Shown one piece after another: positions 34,365 to 44,363 of a DNA stretch of 64,000 nucleotides; within the stretch, counting starts at the first letter, position 1; each line of letters begins with the position of its first letter. A program made the translations under genes and the position numbers. A model generated the notes under the pieces. That model made no database searches and was not told the DNA's origin. It saw only the letters and a list, made by a program, of their open reading frames with translations. Where the stretch lies: contig CAJTYW010000007.1 in assembly GCA_910583995.1 (NCBI GenBank), positions 1-64,000 of the forward strand, read 5' to 3'. The stretch is from an uncultured Christensenella sp. GTDB taxonomy: Bacteria; Bacillota; Clostridia; Christensenellales; UBA3700.

Positions 34365-35846
34365 TTACGCAAGCGGTTTCATCGTTGGGAACAACAACAC
34401 ATCTCTAATACTTGCTTCATCGGTAAACAACATAACAAGTCTGTCTATACCAATACCTAGTCCGCCAGTTGGTGGCATACCATACTCTAATGCAGTAACA
34501 AAATCTTCGTCCATCATTTGAGCTTCTTCGTCACCTGCTTCTCTCTCTTTAACTTGAGCCATAAATCTACCCTTTTGGTCAATTGGGTCATTTAACTCAG
34601 AAAAGGCATTGCCCATTTCTCTACTTGTGATAAAGAACTCAAATCTTTCAGTAAGTCTTGGGTCAGATTTTTTGCGTTTTGCAAGCGGAGATACTTCAAC
34701 TGGATAATCTGTAACAAAAGTAGGTTGAATCAATTTTTCTTCAATCTTTTGGTCAAACACTTCGTAAAGTGCTTTGCCCCAAGTTACATCATCTGCAAAT
34801 TCTACGCCAATTGCATTTGCCTTTGCTATGCACTCTTCAAGTGGCATATTTGCAAAATCAATACCTGTTTCTTCACGAACTAAGTCAAGCATTGAAACGC
34901 GTTTCCACTTATCACCAATGTTAATTTCAACGCCTTGATAAGTGATAGTTTTGCTACCTATAACATTGTCTGCAATATAATTAAACAAATCTTCTGTCAA
35001 ATCCATCATACCATTGTAATCAGTATAAGCTTGATATAATTCTACAGTTGTAAATTCAGGATTATGCTTTGTATCCATACCTTCATTTCTAAACAATCTG
35101 CCGATTTCATAAACTTTTTCAAAACCACCAACAATTAGTCTTTTTAAATAAAGCTCTGGAGCTATACGCATATACATATCAATATCCAAAGTGTTATGGT
35201 GTGTGATAAATGGTCTTGCACTAGCACCACCTGCAATAGTATTTAAAATTGGTGTTTCTACTTCCAAAAAGCCTTTGCTATCCAAAAATGCTCTTATGCT
35301 ACTAATGATTTTTGACCTTGTAACAAAAGTCTTTTTAACTTCTGGATTTGCAATTAAATCAACATATCTTTGGCGATAACGCATATCGGTATTAGTGAGT
35401 CCGTGATATTTTTCAGGAAGCGGCAAAAGTGATTTTGAAAGCAAACTAACACTTGTTGCGTGAACGCTGATTTCACCTGTTTTAGTTGTAAAAACTTTAC
35501 CAGTCACACCGATAATGTCTCCAATATCAAATTTTTTAAACTCAGCATAATCGTCTTCGCCAATATCGTTTTTACTAATATAAAGCTGAATACTACCTGT
35601 TTGGTCAAGCAAATTAGCAAAGCTTGCTTTACCCATAATTCTACGACTAATCATACGACCTGCAAGAGTAACTTCTTTGCCGTCAAATTTATCGTAGTTA
35701 TTTTTAATTTCCATAGCATCGGTATCCTTATCAAATCTTACAACTTCATAAGGATTCTTATCCATTTCCACAAGTCTTGCTAACTTTTCGTGCCTTGCTT
35801 TAATAATGTCATTTAAATCCAATTCTTCTTGGTTATTGATTTCCAT
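34365..35846 (-). CDS. lysS: Lysine-tRNA ligase (class II)
   Basis: 493-residue class II synthetase that charges tRNA-Lys. An N-terminal OB-fold anticodon-binding domain (about 55-150) is followed by the catalytic core with motif 2 (EIGRLFRNEGMDTKHNPEFT) and motif 3 (GLGIGIDRLVMLFTD). Length is normal. It lies 16 bases downstream of greA, the usual pairing in Bacillota, and is closed by a strong terminator. No T-box leader is present. Confidence 0.97.
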   Translation of the reverse strand: MEINNQEELDLNDIIKARHEKLARLVEMDKNPYEVVRFDKDTDAMEIKNNYDKFDGKEVTLAGRMISRRIMGKASFANLLDQTGSIQLYISKNDIGEDDYAEFKKFDIGDIIGVTGKVFTTKTGEISVHATSVSLLSKSLLPLPEKYHGLTNTDMRYRQRYVDLIANPEVKKTFVTRSKIISSIRAFLDSKGFLEVETPILNTIAGGASARPFITHHNTLDIDMYMRIAPELYLKRLIVGGFEKVYEIGRLFRNEGMDTKHNPEFTTVELYQAYTDYNGMMDLTEDLFNYIADNVIGSKTITYQGVEINIGDKWKRVSMLDLVREETGIDFANMPLEECIAKANAIGVEFADDVTWGKALYEVFDQKIEEKLIQPTFVTDYPVEVSPLAKRKKSDPRLTERFEFFITSREMGNAFSELNDPIDQKGRFMAQVKEREAGDEEAQMMDEDFVTALEYGMPPTGGLGIGIDRLVMLFTDEASIRDVLLFPTMKPLA

Positions 35847-35862
35847 AAAAACTCCTTGTAAA

Positions 35863-36348
35863 TTAATCGATTTTATCCTTACTTACTTTCAAAATTTTAA
35901 CTTCAAATGTAGCTTGTGGTGTAACAACACGTACGCAGTCGTCTTTCTTTTTACCAAGCAAAGCGGTAGCCATAGGCGAATTGTTACTAATACGATTAAT
36001 ATTTATATCTGCTTCAGTACTACCAACAATTTGGTAAACTTCTTCTTCGTCAAATTCCATATCAAGAACTTTTACAAATGAGCCAATACTAACTTCATCA
36101 CTGCTGATTTTAGAGTTATCAATAATCTCGTAGTTAGAAAGTTGACTCTCAAGCACTTTAATACGTGCTTCAATCATTGCTTGTTCTTCTTTTGCAGCGT
36201 CATACTCTGCATTTTCACTTAAATCGCCATATTCTCTTGCAACTTTTATCTTCTCAGATGCCTCACCACGTTTAACGTCTACAAGTTCGCGATATTCTGC
36301 CCAAAGTTTTTCATAACCTTCTTTGGTTAAAATAGTAGTATTTGCCAT
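35863..36348 (-). CDS. greA: Transcription elongation factor GreA
   Basis: 161-residue factor that enters the RNA polymerase secondary channel and restarts backtracked complexes by transcript cleavage. The N-terminal coiled coil (about 1-75) contains LTKEGYEKLWAEYREL and the acidic tip region EYGDLSENAEYDAAKEEQ. The C-terminal domain has the family pattern SPMATALLGKKKDD. Length is typical. GGAGG lies before the ATG. It precedes lysS in the same transcript. Confidence 0.96.
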   Translation of the reverse strand: MANTTILTKEGYEKLWAEYRELVDVKRGEASEKIKVAREYGDLSENAEYDAAKEEQAMIEARIKVLESQLSNYEIIDNSKISSDEVSIGSFVKVLDMEFDEEEVYQIVGSTEADININRISNNSPMATALLGKKKDDCVRVVTPQATFEVKILKVSKDKID

Positions 36349-36589
36349 AACTCCTCCAATTCATACTAACTAAACAAACTAGCTATTAAATATGATATAT
36401 ATTACATATTAAAAATAAAAATATTTGCCTAATCGCAAATAAAATCAAAACATTAAATATTATGCGTCTACACTAATTTTTGCTATCAAACATAAAAAAA
36501 TAATTAATAATGCTTGGGATAAAACCAGACATTATCAAAAATTTTAGTGCATATTTTAAGTTTTACTAACACTTGCTTTAATTTTTAGT

Positions 36590-36626
36590 TTAGGACGGCA
36601 AATAAATTTGCTCGTCCTAAAAATTA
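36590..36626 (-). terminator. Terminator after the ferredoxin gene
   Basis: The stem TTAGGACG/CGTCCTAA, extended by AGCAAAT/ATTTGC with one bulge, lies three bases past the ferredoxin stop. Confidence 0.7.
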
Positions 36627-36628
36627 AA

Positions 36629-36799
36629 TTATTCTTCTGAAATTGCACTTACAGGGCATTGGTCTGCACAAGCACCGCAAGAAATACAAGTATCTGCATC
36701 AATATTATATTGAGTGTCGCCTTCGCTAATAGCGTTTACAGGGCAAGTATCTGCACAAGCACCACAAGAAATGCACTCATCACTGATAACATAAGCCAT
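36629..36799 (-). CDS. Small 2[4Fe-4S] ferredoxin
   Basis: A 56-residue protein. It reads MAYVISDECISCGACADTCP, and the same CISCGACADQCP pattern returns 28 residues later, giving the eight cysteines of two 4Fe-4S clusters. Such clostridial ferredoxins carry low-potential electrons, for example from 2-oxoacid oxidoreductases to hydrogenase. AAAGGAG lies upstream of the ATG. It is transcribed alone from the promoter at 36837-36865. It could be the electron partner of the enzyme encoded at 58753-61298, by inference only. Confidence 0.93.
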   Translation of the reverse strand: MAYVISDECISCGACADTCPVNAISEGDTQYNIDADTCISCGACADQCPVSAISEE

Positions 36800-36836
36800 A
36801 ATAGTTTCTCCTTTTGTTATACATTTTATTTATACT

Positions 36837-36865
36837 AATATACCACAATATTTTAAGTTTGTCTA
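36837..36865 (-). promoter_or_regulatory. Promoter of the ferredoxin gene
   Basis: On the minus strand TAGACA (36860-36865) and TATATT (36837-36842) have a 17-base spacer. The start codon lies about 38 bases beyond the -10 box. Confidence 0.55.
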
Positions 36866-36917
36866 TACTTTAATTAAAAATTTTTAAAATTATTTAATTT
36901 TAGCCATTAATATGCTT

Positions 36918-37607
36918 TTAGATTGTGTAAAGATATACTGACGCACCTATTATATGCAATATACTACCCGACAACACAAATATATGCCAAATAGAGTGCA
37001 TAAATTCCTTTTTTATAGCATAAAAAATAAGTCCGAAAGTATAGCATAATCCGCCTGATAGCACTACTGCAAAACAGCCTATACCGCAAAGCGAAATAAT
37101 ATAATTTACAACAAAAATAGGTGCCCAACCAGTAAGAATATAAATAACCATTGTAACTGCACGGAACTTTTTGACATTAATCCAGTTTAACACCATACTT
37201 ATTATACTAAGCCCCCATACACAAGCTATTAAAATATACCCAATATTATTACGCAAGCCAGAAATCATAAATGCTGTCGAACTGCCTGCAATCAAAATAT
37301 TTATACTCAAGTGGTCAAATTTTTGTCTAAAAACACGCTTTTTCAAATCTTTTTCATTATGGTATATGGTGCTCATTGTATAAAGTGCAACCATAGACCC
37401 ACCAAACACAAAAGATGAAATTATGTCAATAAAATTATTTATATCTCTTGCCGTTCTTATTACCGCTAAAGAAAACATAGCAACTAATCCTATAACTCCT
37501 ACAATCATACCGATAAAATGAGTTATTACATTAATTTGTTCTTCTCTTGCCGTATATTTTGGCAATTTTTCTATTTTTTCAGCAAGCTGCTCGTCTGTAT
37601 ATTTCAA
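36918..37607 (-). CDS. Hemolysin III (YqfA/PAQR) family membrane protein
   Basis: 229-residue integral membrane protein with seven predicted hydrophobic helices. The family motifs are NVITHFIGMIVGVIGL at the first helix, STIYHNEKD after the second and FMHSIWHIFVLSGSILH near the end; their His and Asp/Glu residues form the metal site of PAQR-like proteins. The biological role in bacteria is not settled and the name is historical. The start is probably the TTG at 37607, because GGAG lies seven bases upstream and no ATG fits. It appears to be transcribed alone. Confidence 0.88.
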   Translation of the reverse strand: MKYTDEQLAEKIEKLPKYTAREEQINVITHFIGMIVGVIGLVAMFSLAVIRTARDINNFIDIISSFVFGGSMVALYTMSTIYHNEKDLKKRVFRQKFDHLSINILIAGSSTAFMISGLRNNIGYILIACVWGLSIISMVLNWINVKKFRAVTMVIYILTGWAPIFVVNYIISLCGIGCFAVVLSGGLCYTFGLIFYAIKKEFMHSIWHIFVLSGSILHIIGASVYLYTI

Positions 37608-37771
37608 TTTATATCTCCATATTATTAAATTGCCATTATTGTACCACACTTTAATAATAAAAGATAGTAAATATAATGAAAATTATAATTTAATTATTTA
37701 TTGCACATTTTGTCATAGTAATGTTTATTTTATAAACTAAATGCAAAGCTAATAACATATTAGTTAAAAAA

Positions 37772-39307
37772 TCACTTATTATTTTCAATTAGTTTTAAAG
37801 CGGTTTTTATTCCGTCCACTGCACTTGAAGTTATACCGCCTGCAAAGCCTGCACCTTCTCCGCTAGGATAAAGCCCAAATATATTTGACATTCCACACTC
37901 ATTTCTTTCAATTCTTACAGGCGATGATGACCTACTCTCCACGCCTATCAATATACCTTGCTTATCAAAACCATTAATTTTTTTTCCAAACTGCACAAGC
38001 CCTTCTCTCATTCCGTCAACAATAAAATCGTCAAAAATACGCTGAAAATCGCCACTAACAACTCCTTTTGCATAAGTTGTTTTAAAGGAATCAATATTTT
38101 TTGAAGTTTTTCCAGCAATAAAGTCAGTTACTTTGACGGCAGGTGCTGCATAATTTTTGCCAATATCAAAAGCAGCTTTTTCCAGTTTTTCTTGATACAA
38201 AAAACCGTCAAGCACACCTGTTCCATAATCTTTCGGCTCTACCCCAACCAATATGGCAGAGTTCGCAAATCCGCTATCACGCTTGTATTCACTCATACCA
38301 TTTGTAACAATGGTGTCAAACTCACTCATTGAAGGCATAACATACCCACCGGGACACATACAAAAAGTGAAACAGCCTTTGCCATTACTTAGTCTATGAG
38401 ATAACTTGTAATCTGCAGGTGGCAAACCTTTAGTATTACCGTACTGCCCTTTGTCAATCAAATCTTGACTATGTTCGACTCTTACACCTACGGCAAAAGC
38501 TTTGGCACTCATAGCAACGCCTTGTTTGTATAACTTGCATATTGTGTCTCGTGCAGAGTGTCCGCAAGCTAAAATAACATTGTCTGAATAATATGTTTCG
38601 CCACAAGCTTTAACTCCGCAAACTTTGTCATTGTTAATAATTATTTCGTCTACTTTGCTATTAAACTTATACTCTCCACCTAGTTTTTCAATAGTTAGTC
38701 TAATGTTTTTAACAACATTTTTTAAAATATCTGTACCGATATGCGGTTTGGATAAATATAATATGTCTTCGCTAGCCCCGTGCTTTACAAACTCATTAAG
38801 CACTACACTTATGTACTCACTAGATATACCAGTATTAAGCTTTCCGTCTGAAAAAGTACCTGCTCCACCTTCGCCAAATTGTATATTTGTATTTTCATTT
38901 AAGGAATCCCCTAAATTGAAATTAGTAACGATTTTTGAGCGGTTTTCCACCTTATCGCCACCTTCAAATATTATTGGACATAGTCCTGCGTAAGCCAGTA
39001 CCAATCCTGCAAACATACCGCAAGGACCACTACCAATTATTATTGGTCTGCTTTTTAATTTGACGCTGCAGTCTATCAATTGCTTTACACTTGTTTTTGG
39101 TGATTTATACTCTTGCAAATTATTATTAGGTTTTCCGTCCACAACAACACTTGCAACATAATGTATGTCATTTTTCCTTCTGCTGTCAAGCGATAGTTTG
39201 TCAAGTTTTACAAACTTATATCCACCAATCTTCTTTTTTACAGCTTGAGCAATGGTCTCATTATCAAAACCTATAGGCAATCTTAAATTACTTAATTTTT
39301 GTAACAT
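37772..39307 (-). CDS. FAD-dependent dehydrogenase, COG2509 family
   Basis: 511-residue flavoprotein. The N-terminal ~80 residues are a family-specific domain. The FAD-binding GSGPCGMFAGL (about 92-102) follows, and then FGEGGAGTFSDGKLNTG, a hallmark of COG2509. GLYPSGEGAGFAGGITSSAVDG near the C-terminus is also typical. Substrates are unknown. It starts directly after the stop of the upstream flavoprotein gene (39308), so the two form an operon of unrelated flavin enzymes. Confidence 0.88.
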   Translation of the reverse strand: MLQKLSNLRLPIGFDNETIAQAVKKKIGGYKFVKLDKLSLDSRRKNDIHYVASVVVDGKPNNNLQEYKSPKTSVKQLIDCSVKLKSRPIIIGSGPCGMFAGLVLAYAGLCPIIFEGGDKVENRSKIVTNFNLGDSLNENTNIQFGEGGAGTFSDGKLNTGISSEYISVVLNEFVKHGASEDILYLSKPHIGTDILKNVVKNIRLTIEKLGGEYKFNSKVDEIIINNDKVCGVKACGETYYSDNVILACGHSARDTICKLYKQGVAMSAKAFAVGVRVEHSQDLIDKGQYGNTKGLPPADYKLSHRLSNGKGCFTFCMCPGGYVMPSMSEFDTIVTNGMSEYKRDSGFANSAILVGVEPKDYGTGVLDGFLYQEKLEKAAFDIGKNYAAPAVKVTDFIAGKTSKNIDSFKTTYAKGVVSGDFQRIFDDFIVDGMREGLVQFGKKINGFDKQGILIGVESRSSSPVRIERNECGMSNIFGLYPSGEGAGFAGGITSSAVDGIKTALKLIENNK

Positions 39308-40399
39308 TTAAAACTCCTTTGCAAAATTATAGCTTGAAGCAAAAGCAAATAGCAAATTGTAACCGCCACAAATTCCGTCCACATTAAGTGCTTCACCTAT
39401 TGCATACAAATTATTGTTTATTTTAGATTGCATTTTGTCAAAATCAAATTCATTTACGGATAGTCCGCCACTCATAACTTGACTTAGCTTTTCGTCCATA
39501 CTTTTTACAACATCTATTTTGTATTTCTTAATTCCATTTGCACCATACTTAATCGCATTTTGCATTAAGTTTTTATTTAGCACACCAAACTCTGCTGTAA
39601 TGTCATTCTTTAAAAGTTCTTCCACTTGCAGCGATGTAAATTCAGGCATAAAATCAAGATAGCAAACGCCACTTTCCATATTATATCTACACATTTTAGA
39701 TGACATATTTAAAATTACAATACCGGATATTCCGTCCTTTCTAAACTGCACTTCGCCAAATTCAGTTGCAATTAATTTGCCATTGTCATAAAGGCTAACC
39801 TGTGCTTCCTGCCTTACTCCGTTTAATCCTTTGATTTGCTCAGGCTTTTTTGCAATAAGCGGTACAAGTGCAGGATTGTTTTTGACAACACTATGACCTA
39901 GTTTTTCATACAAATGCAAGCTATCTATGCCAAAAGATGCTTTGCTACCTGTTGCTAAACATACTTTTTTGCAACAAAATTCACCTTTGCTAGTTTTTAT
40001 AGTGACACAATCATTTATTTTTATTTCTTGAGCCAAGCAATCGGTTATCACTTTAACACCATACTTTTGCATATTGCAAAGAATAATATTAAGCACATTA
40101 TTTGCTTGCTCACTAAACGGATAAACTCTTCCGGTTTTTACTTTAGTGACCAATCCCAATTCCAACATTTGTTTTTGCATATCAAAATTTTTAACAACGC
40201 TAAACGCAATCGGAGTATTATAACATTCCGCATTTATTATCGTATTAGAAAGATTACATTTGCCATTACCTGTTGCAAGCAATTTTTTGCCGACTCTGGA
40301 ATTAGCTTCCAAAACAGCAACGGAATATCCTTTTTTTGCAAGCAAAATACTTGCATACATACCACTTGCACCACCACCGATTATACAAAAATCAAACAT
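39308..40399 (-). CDS. HI0933-like flavoprotein (BaiN/YhiN family)
   Basis: 363-residue NAD(P)/FAD-dependent oxidoreductase. The N-terminus DFCIIGGGASGMYASILLAKK binds FAD, and RVGKKLLATGNGKCNLSN is the family motif. The C-terminal INNNLYAIGEALNVDGICGGYN closes the FAD fold. The family is 390-420 residues in many bacteria, so this is a short member with internal shortening rather than truncation. Some relatives act on bile acids, but no such function can be assigned here. The next gene overlaps its stop region by zero bases. Confidence 0.88.
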   Translation of the reverse strand: MFDFCIIGGGASGMYASILLAKKGYSVAVLEANSRVGKKLLATGNGKCNLSNTIINAECYNTPIAFSVVKNFDMQKQMLELGLVTKVKTGRVYPFSEQANNVLNIILCNMQKYGVKVITDCLAQEIKINDCVTIKTSKGEFCCKKVCLATGSKASFGIDSLHLYEKLGHSVVKNNPALVPLIAKKPEQIKGLNGVRQEAQVSLYDNGKLIATEFGEVQFRKDGISGIVILNMSSKMCRYNMESGVCYLDFMPEFTSLQVEELLKNDITAEFGVLNKNLMQNAIKYGANGIKKYKIDVVKSMDEKLSQVMSGGLSVNEFDFDKMQSKINNNLYAIGEALNVDGICGGYNLLFAFASSYNFAKEF

Positions 40400-40613
40400 A
40401 TTTTCACCATTTTTAAGTTATTTAGCTAAAACGCCAAAATTTATTATTTAAGTTATAACCTTACCTTTACATTGTAACACAAAATTTGCATTAAAACCAA
40501 CAAAAGATATAAAATTTATAAATTTTTTTAAAATTATAATAAAATTATTATGCTTTTTATACAAAATGGTGTATACTTATTTACGGAAAAGAAATTTAAG
40601 GAACTGACATACT

Positions 40614-42455
40614 ATGGTAAGAAAAGATTTAAGAAATATAGCAATCATAGCTCACGTAGACCACGGAAAAACAACTTTGGTAGATGCTATGCTAAAGCAA
40701 TGCGGTGCTTTTAGGGAAAATCAAATTGCTCCTGAAAGAGTTATGGATAACAATGATATAGAAAAAGAAAGGGGAATTACTATCCTTGCAAAAAACACTT
40801 CTGTAAGATACAAAGATGCCAAAATCAATATTATAGACACTCCAGGACACGCTGACTTTGGCGGCGAAGTGGAGCGTGTACTAAAAATGATTGACGGCGT
40901 TGTATTGCTTGTTGATGCTTACGAAGGCACAATGCCACAGACAAGATTTGTACTATCAAAAGCTTTGGAAATGAATTTGAAAGTTATCATTTGCGTTAAC
41001 AAAATTGATAAAGCAGATGCAAGGCTTGGCGAAGTTGAAGATGAAGTACTTGACTTGTTACTAGATTTAGGTGCAGGCGACGAAGCACTTGACTACCCTA
41101 TCGTATATTGCTCAGGCAGAAGCGGTACTGCAACCCTTGACCCAAGCGTTCCTGGTACAGATTTAATTCCGCTGTTTGAAACAATAATGGACTTTATCCC
41201 TTGTCCAGAAGGTGATGATAAAGCACCATTACAACTACTAATCTCTTCTATCGACTATAATGACTATGTTGGCAGAATCGGTATTGGTAGAATCACTCGT
41301 GGTACTTGTAATGTTAACAGCAATGTTGTAATTTGTGATAACAACCCTAATTTTATTAGCTACAACTCAAAAATAAGCAATCTTTATGAAATAGAAAATT
41401 TAAATAGAGTTGCAACCACAACCGCAACTGTTGGCGATATTGTTTGCGTTTCAGGTATTGAAGGAATTAATATTGGTAACACAATCTGCGACCCTACTAC
41501 CCCTGAGCCATTGCCATTTGTAAATGTGTCAGAACCTACTTTGGAAATGGAATTTTTGGTTAACAACAGCCCATTTGCAGGCAAAGAAGGTAAATTTGTA
41601 ACTTCAAGAAATCTTCGTGACAGACTATATAAGGAATTACTTCGTGATGTTTCCTTGAGAGTTCGTGACGGAGACACAAAAGATAGCTTTATGGTAGCAG
41701 GCCGTGGCGAAATTCATCTTTCTATTTTAATAGAAAATATGAGACGCGAAGGATATGAATTTATGGTTGGCACACCAAAAGTTATGAATAAAATAATAGG
41801 CGGTAAAAAATACGAACCAATCGAAAAAGTAATTATTGACGTGCCAAACGATTATGTTGGTAGCGTTATGGAAAAACTTGGTACAAGGCGTGCAGAGCTT
41901 GTTAATATGACACCTGTCGCATCAAGAATAAGGCTTGAATTTACAATTCCTACTCGTGGACTTATCGGATACCGCAGTGACTTTTTAACAGACACAAAAG
42001 GTGAAGGAATTATAAATACTTTGTTTGCAGGTTTTGAGCCTTACAAAGGCGACATTCCAAGACGTAGCAATGGCTCACTTATATCTTTTGAAACAGGTAA
42101 AGCTACAGGTTACGGCTTAAATGCTGCACAAGAACGCGGCGTGTTATTTTTAAATCCTGGCGACCCTGTTTATAGCGGAATGGTTATTGGTTACTCACCA
42201 AAAGCAGAAGATTTGGTTGTAAATGTCTGCAAGGAAAAACATCTTACAAACACCCGTGCATCAGGCAGTGACGATGCTTTAAAATTGCAAAGACCAAGAG
42301 TTTTCTCTTTGGAAGAAGCTATTGAATTTATTGAAAATAACGAACTACTTGAAATTACTCCGCAATCAATAAGAATCCGCAAAAAGATACTTGACCATAA
42401 GGAAAGAATGAGAGACGACTTAAAAACTGGTGTAATAAAAGCTAGAGAAAAATAA
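40614..42455 (+). CDS. typA: Ribosome-associated GTPase TypA/BipA
   Basis: 613-residue translational GTPase of the EF-G type, needed for ribosome assembly and stress growth. The GTPase domain has P-loop AHVDHGKTT (residues 13-21), switch II DTPGHADFGGEVERVL and NKID. The beta-barrel, two alpha/beta domains and the TypA-specific C-terminal domain (TRGLIGYRSDFLTDTKGEG, NTRASGSDDALKLQRP) are complete. AAGGAA lies before the ATG. It is transcribed alone and closed by a strong terminator at 42490. Confidence 0.96.
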   Translation: MVRKDLRNIAIIAHVDHGKTTLVDAMLKQCGAFRENQIAPERVMDNNDIEKERGITILAKNTSVRYKDAKINIIDTPGHADFGGEVERVLKMIDGVVLLVDAYEGTMPQTRFVLSKALEMNLKVIICVNKIDKADARLGEVEDEVLDLLLDLGAGDEALDYPIVYCSGRSGTATLDPSVPGTDLIPLFETIMDFIPCPEGDDKAPLQLLISSIDYNDYVGRIGIGRITRGTCNVNSNVVICDNNPNFISYNSKISNLYEIENLNRVATTTATVGDIVCVSGIEGINIGNTICDPTTPEPLPFVNVSEPTLEMEFLVNNSPFAGKEGKFVTSRNLRDRLYKELLRDVSLRVRDGDTKDSFMVAGRGEIHLSILIENMRREGYEFMVGTPKVMNKIIGGKKYEPIEKVIIDVPNDYVGSVMEKLGTRRAELVNMTPVASRIRLEFTIPTRGLIGYRSDFLTDTKGEGIINTLFAGFEPYKGDIPRRSNGSLISFETGKATGYGLNAAQERGVLFLNPGDPVYSGMVIGYSPKAEDLVVNVCKEKHLTNTRASGSDDALKLQRPRVFSLEEAIEFIENNELLEITPQSIRIRKKILDHKERMRDDLKTGVIKAREK

Positions 42456-42489
42456 AAAAGTAGTTCAAAAATCGATATTAAATATTAAA

Positions 42490-42520
42490 AACACTAAAAG
42501 TTTTGCTTTTAGTGTTTTTT
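42490..42520 (+). terminator. Terminator after typA
   Basis: An 11-bp perfect stem (AACACTAAAAG/CTTTTAGTGTT) with a five-base loop is followed by TTTTG. It lies between convergent genes typA and cwlD. Confidence 0.85.
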
Positions 42521-42596
42521 GTTTGCATTTTATTTAATAGTTATTTAGTAAATAATTGTAGTTATATTTTTTGCCTAATCAAAGACTTTTTTAAAT

Positions 42597-43277
42597 TTAT
42601 GCAGATACTTTACTTAGCATCATACTATCTATTCCGTCAGCTATTGTTGTCATTAAATGTGTTTTGTATTTGCTGTCATTAAGTAGCATTCTATCCCCTT
42701 CGTTAGAAATAAAACCACACTCAATAATTACCGAAGGGTAAGGCGAACATTTGCAAATAAAATAATCACCGCCTAAGCTTTTCAAATCGTCTCTACCCGC
42801 ATATTTTTTATTGACATTGCTATTTATTAAATACTGAAATCTTTCCCCAACATCTTTATTCTTTTTGGTATCGTCATAAAAAACTTGTACGCCACGCCTT
42901 TTACTATCTTGATATTTATTCACGTGTAAACTTACAACTAAATCGGGTTTTGCTTTTAATATAATATCCTTACGCTTTTGCATATCGTCCTTCTTTTTCC
43001 CACCCAAGGAATTAGCACTATCTCTTGTAAGTACAACTTTATATCCCCTATCAAGCAAAATTTCTTTAAGTTCTCTTGTAAGTTCTAAGTTTATATTTGC
43101 TTCAATCATATTTCCGTAAGATACACCGCCGTCCATACCGCCGTGTCCCGCATCAATAACTACTACGCCTTTTGACATAGCACTATTGACTGGTACATAA
43201 ATAGCACACAAAATAGTAGCAATAATCGCCATAATAAAAACGCTAGTAACAATAATATGCTCTTTTCTTATAATCAT
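42597..43277 (-). CDS. cwlD: N-acetylmuramoyl-L-alanine amidase CwlD
   Basis: 226-residue Amidase_3 enzyme with an N-terminal membrane segment (about 8-29). Zinc ligands are in VVIDAGHGGMDGG, the Glu of GNMIEANINLE and SLHVNKY; the catalytic Glu is in SVIIECGFISNEGD. CwlD removes peptide side chains so that muramic-delta-lactam can form in the spore cortex. The lack of cell-wall-binding repeats and the short size fit CwlD rather than an autolysin. Together with SleB, YpeB, SpoIIR and SpoIIQ it supports a sporulating host. Confidence 0.85.
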   Translation of the reverse strand: MIIRKEHIIVTSVFIMAIIATILCAIYVPVNSAMSKGVVVIDAGHGGMDGGVSYGNMIEANINLELTRELKEILLDRGYKVVLTRDSANSLGGKKKDDMQKRKDIILKAKPDLVVSLHVNKYQDSKRRGVQVFYDDTKKNKDVGERFQYLINSNVNKKYAGRDDLKSLGGDYFICKCSPYPSVIIECGFISNEGDRMLLNDSKYKTHLMTTIADGIDSMMLSKVSA

Positions 43278-43359
43278 CTTATACCTATAAATCCCTTTAT
43301 AAATAATATGAATATAATAAAAGCAATTATAACCAACCTGTCAAAATTATAATAAAATT

Positions 43360-43890
43360 TTATAATGAATTATTTGGATTTAAATTATAGTATTTTTTAA
43401 TATCTATAATTCTAACTCTTTTTTTATTTTCCATTGCAAATTGTACTGCCTTACCAGTTCCGCTAGGATTTCCATTCCAACAAGCAATACAAAATTCAGA
43501 CCGCAAAATCATAAATTTATTACCTTCAATCATACAATCTTTTTCATATTGATTTAGTAACACTATTTTATTATCACATTTTCTCAATATTCTTCTGTAT
43601 CTAATTTGTTGTGAAAAACGCCATTTTGCTTCTTGATTTTTACAAGGTATAACAGCAATAATTCTAATATGTTTATATTTTTCTTTTAATTTAATAAGTA
43701 TCTCAGTAGCAATCATATCAAAACCTTCAGCCATTCCCGTTAAGAATGTGTGAATACCATACTCAATTGCATTAATAAAAATTTTTTCTAAATCTTCCTT
43801 AAATACTTTACAACAATACATATTTTCATTATACCCCCAAGGTAAACTCTTAGGTCTATGCCCTGACAGACATACAATGTTCTTATACAT
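43360..43890 (-). CDS. SLOG-fold protein, DUF1273 (YpsA-like) family
   Basis: 176-residue protein with a Rossmann-like SLOG fold. LSGHRPKSLPWGY at the start, FLTGMAEGFDMIATE in the first third and WNGNPSGTGKAVQFAM near the end are the nucleotide-binding loops. Relatives include YpsA of Bacillus; SLOG proteins are thought to sense or process nucleotide-type ligands, and some belong to defence or phage systems. The ATG has AGGAGA upstream. It is divergent from the XRE regulator 121 bases away, which may control it. The flanks show no mobile-element signs. Confidence 0.8.
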   Translation of the reverse strand: MYKNIVCLSGHRPKSLPWGYNENMYCCKVFKEDLEKIFINAIEYGIHTFLTGMAEGFDMIATEILIKLKEKYKHIRIIAVIPCKNQEAKWRFSQQIRYRRILRKCDNKIVLLNQYEKDCMIEGNKFMILRSEFCIACWNGNPSGTGKAVQFAMENKKRVRIIDIKKYYNLNPNNSL

Positions 43891-44011
43891 ACTAAATTCT
43901 CCTATATTTAATCAATTGTGTTATATTATAACACCTATTGTATCATAATTGAATATGTGTTTGTCAACCATTTTGATGTATAATGTAACAAAAGGTTTAC
44001 TATGGTGAATA

Positions 44012-44329
44012 ATGGATATTTTGAAAAGAATAACTCAATTAAGAGAAATTAAAGGCATTTCTATATATGAACTTGCAAATAAAAGTGGAATAGCAAAGAA
44101 TACCATTTACAGATGGTATTCCAAAAACTATACACCTACTCTAGATACTCTACAAGTAATTTGTGAGAAAGGACTTGAAATATCTTTAGTTGAATTTTTC
44201 GCTGTTGATACTGAATTATTACCTGTAACACCCGAATTTAAAGAACTATATGACCTTTGGATTAATTTGAATGATACGCAAAAACAAGCTATAAAACAAA
44301 TTATTATTAGCTATTCAGCAAAAAATTAA
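44012..44329 (+). CDS. XRE-family transcriptional regulator
   Basis: 105-residue DNA-binding protein with an N-terminal helix-turn-helix at about residues 5-60 (ISIYELANKSGIAKNTIYRW, then YTPTLDTLQVICEKGLEISLVEFF). The C-terminal part LWINLNDTQKQAIKQIIISY is a helical dimerisation segment seen in clostridial members. It is divergently transcribed from the SLOG-fold gene and may bind in the shared 121-base region; no operator was identified. A bidirectional terminator separates it from the surface-protein gene. Confidence 0.87.
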   Translation: MDILKRITQLREIKGISIYELANKSGIAKNTIYRWYSKNYTPTLDTLQVICEKGLEISLVEFFAVDTELLPVTPEFKELYDLWINLNDTQKQAIKQIIISYSAKN

Positions 44330-44363
44330 AATAGATTTAATATAAAAGACGAATTATCAAAAA

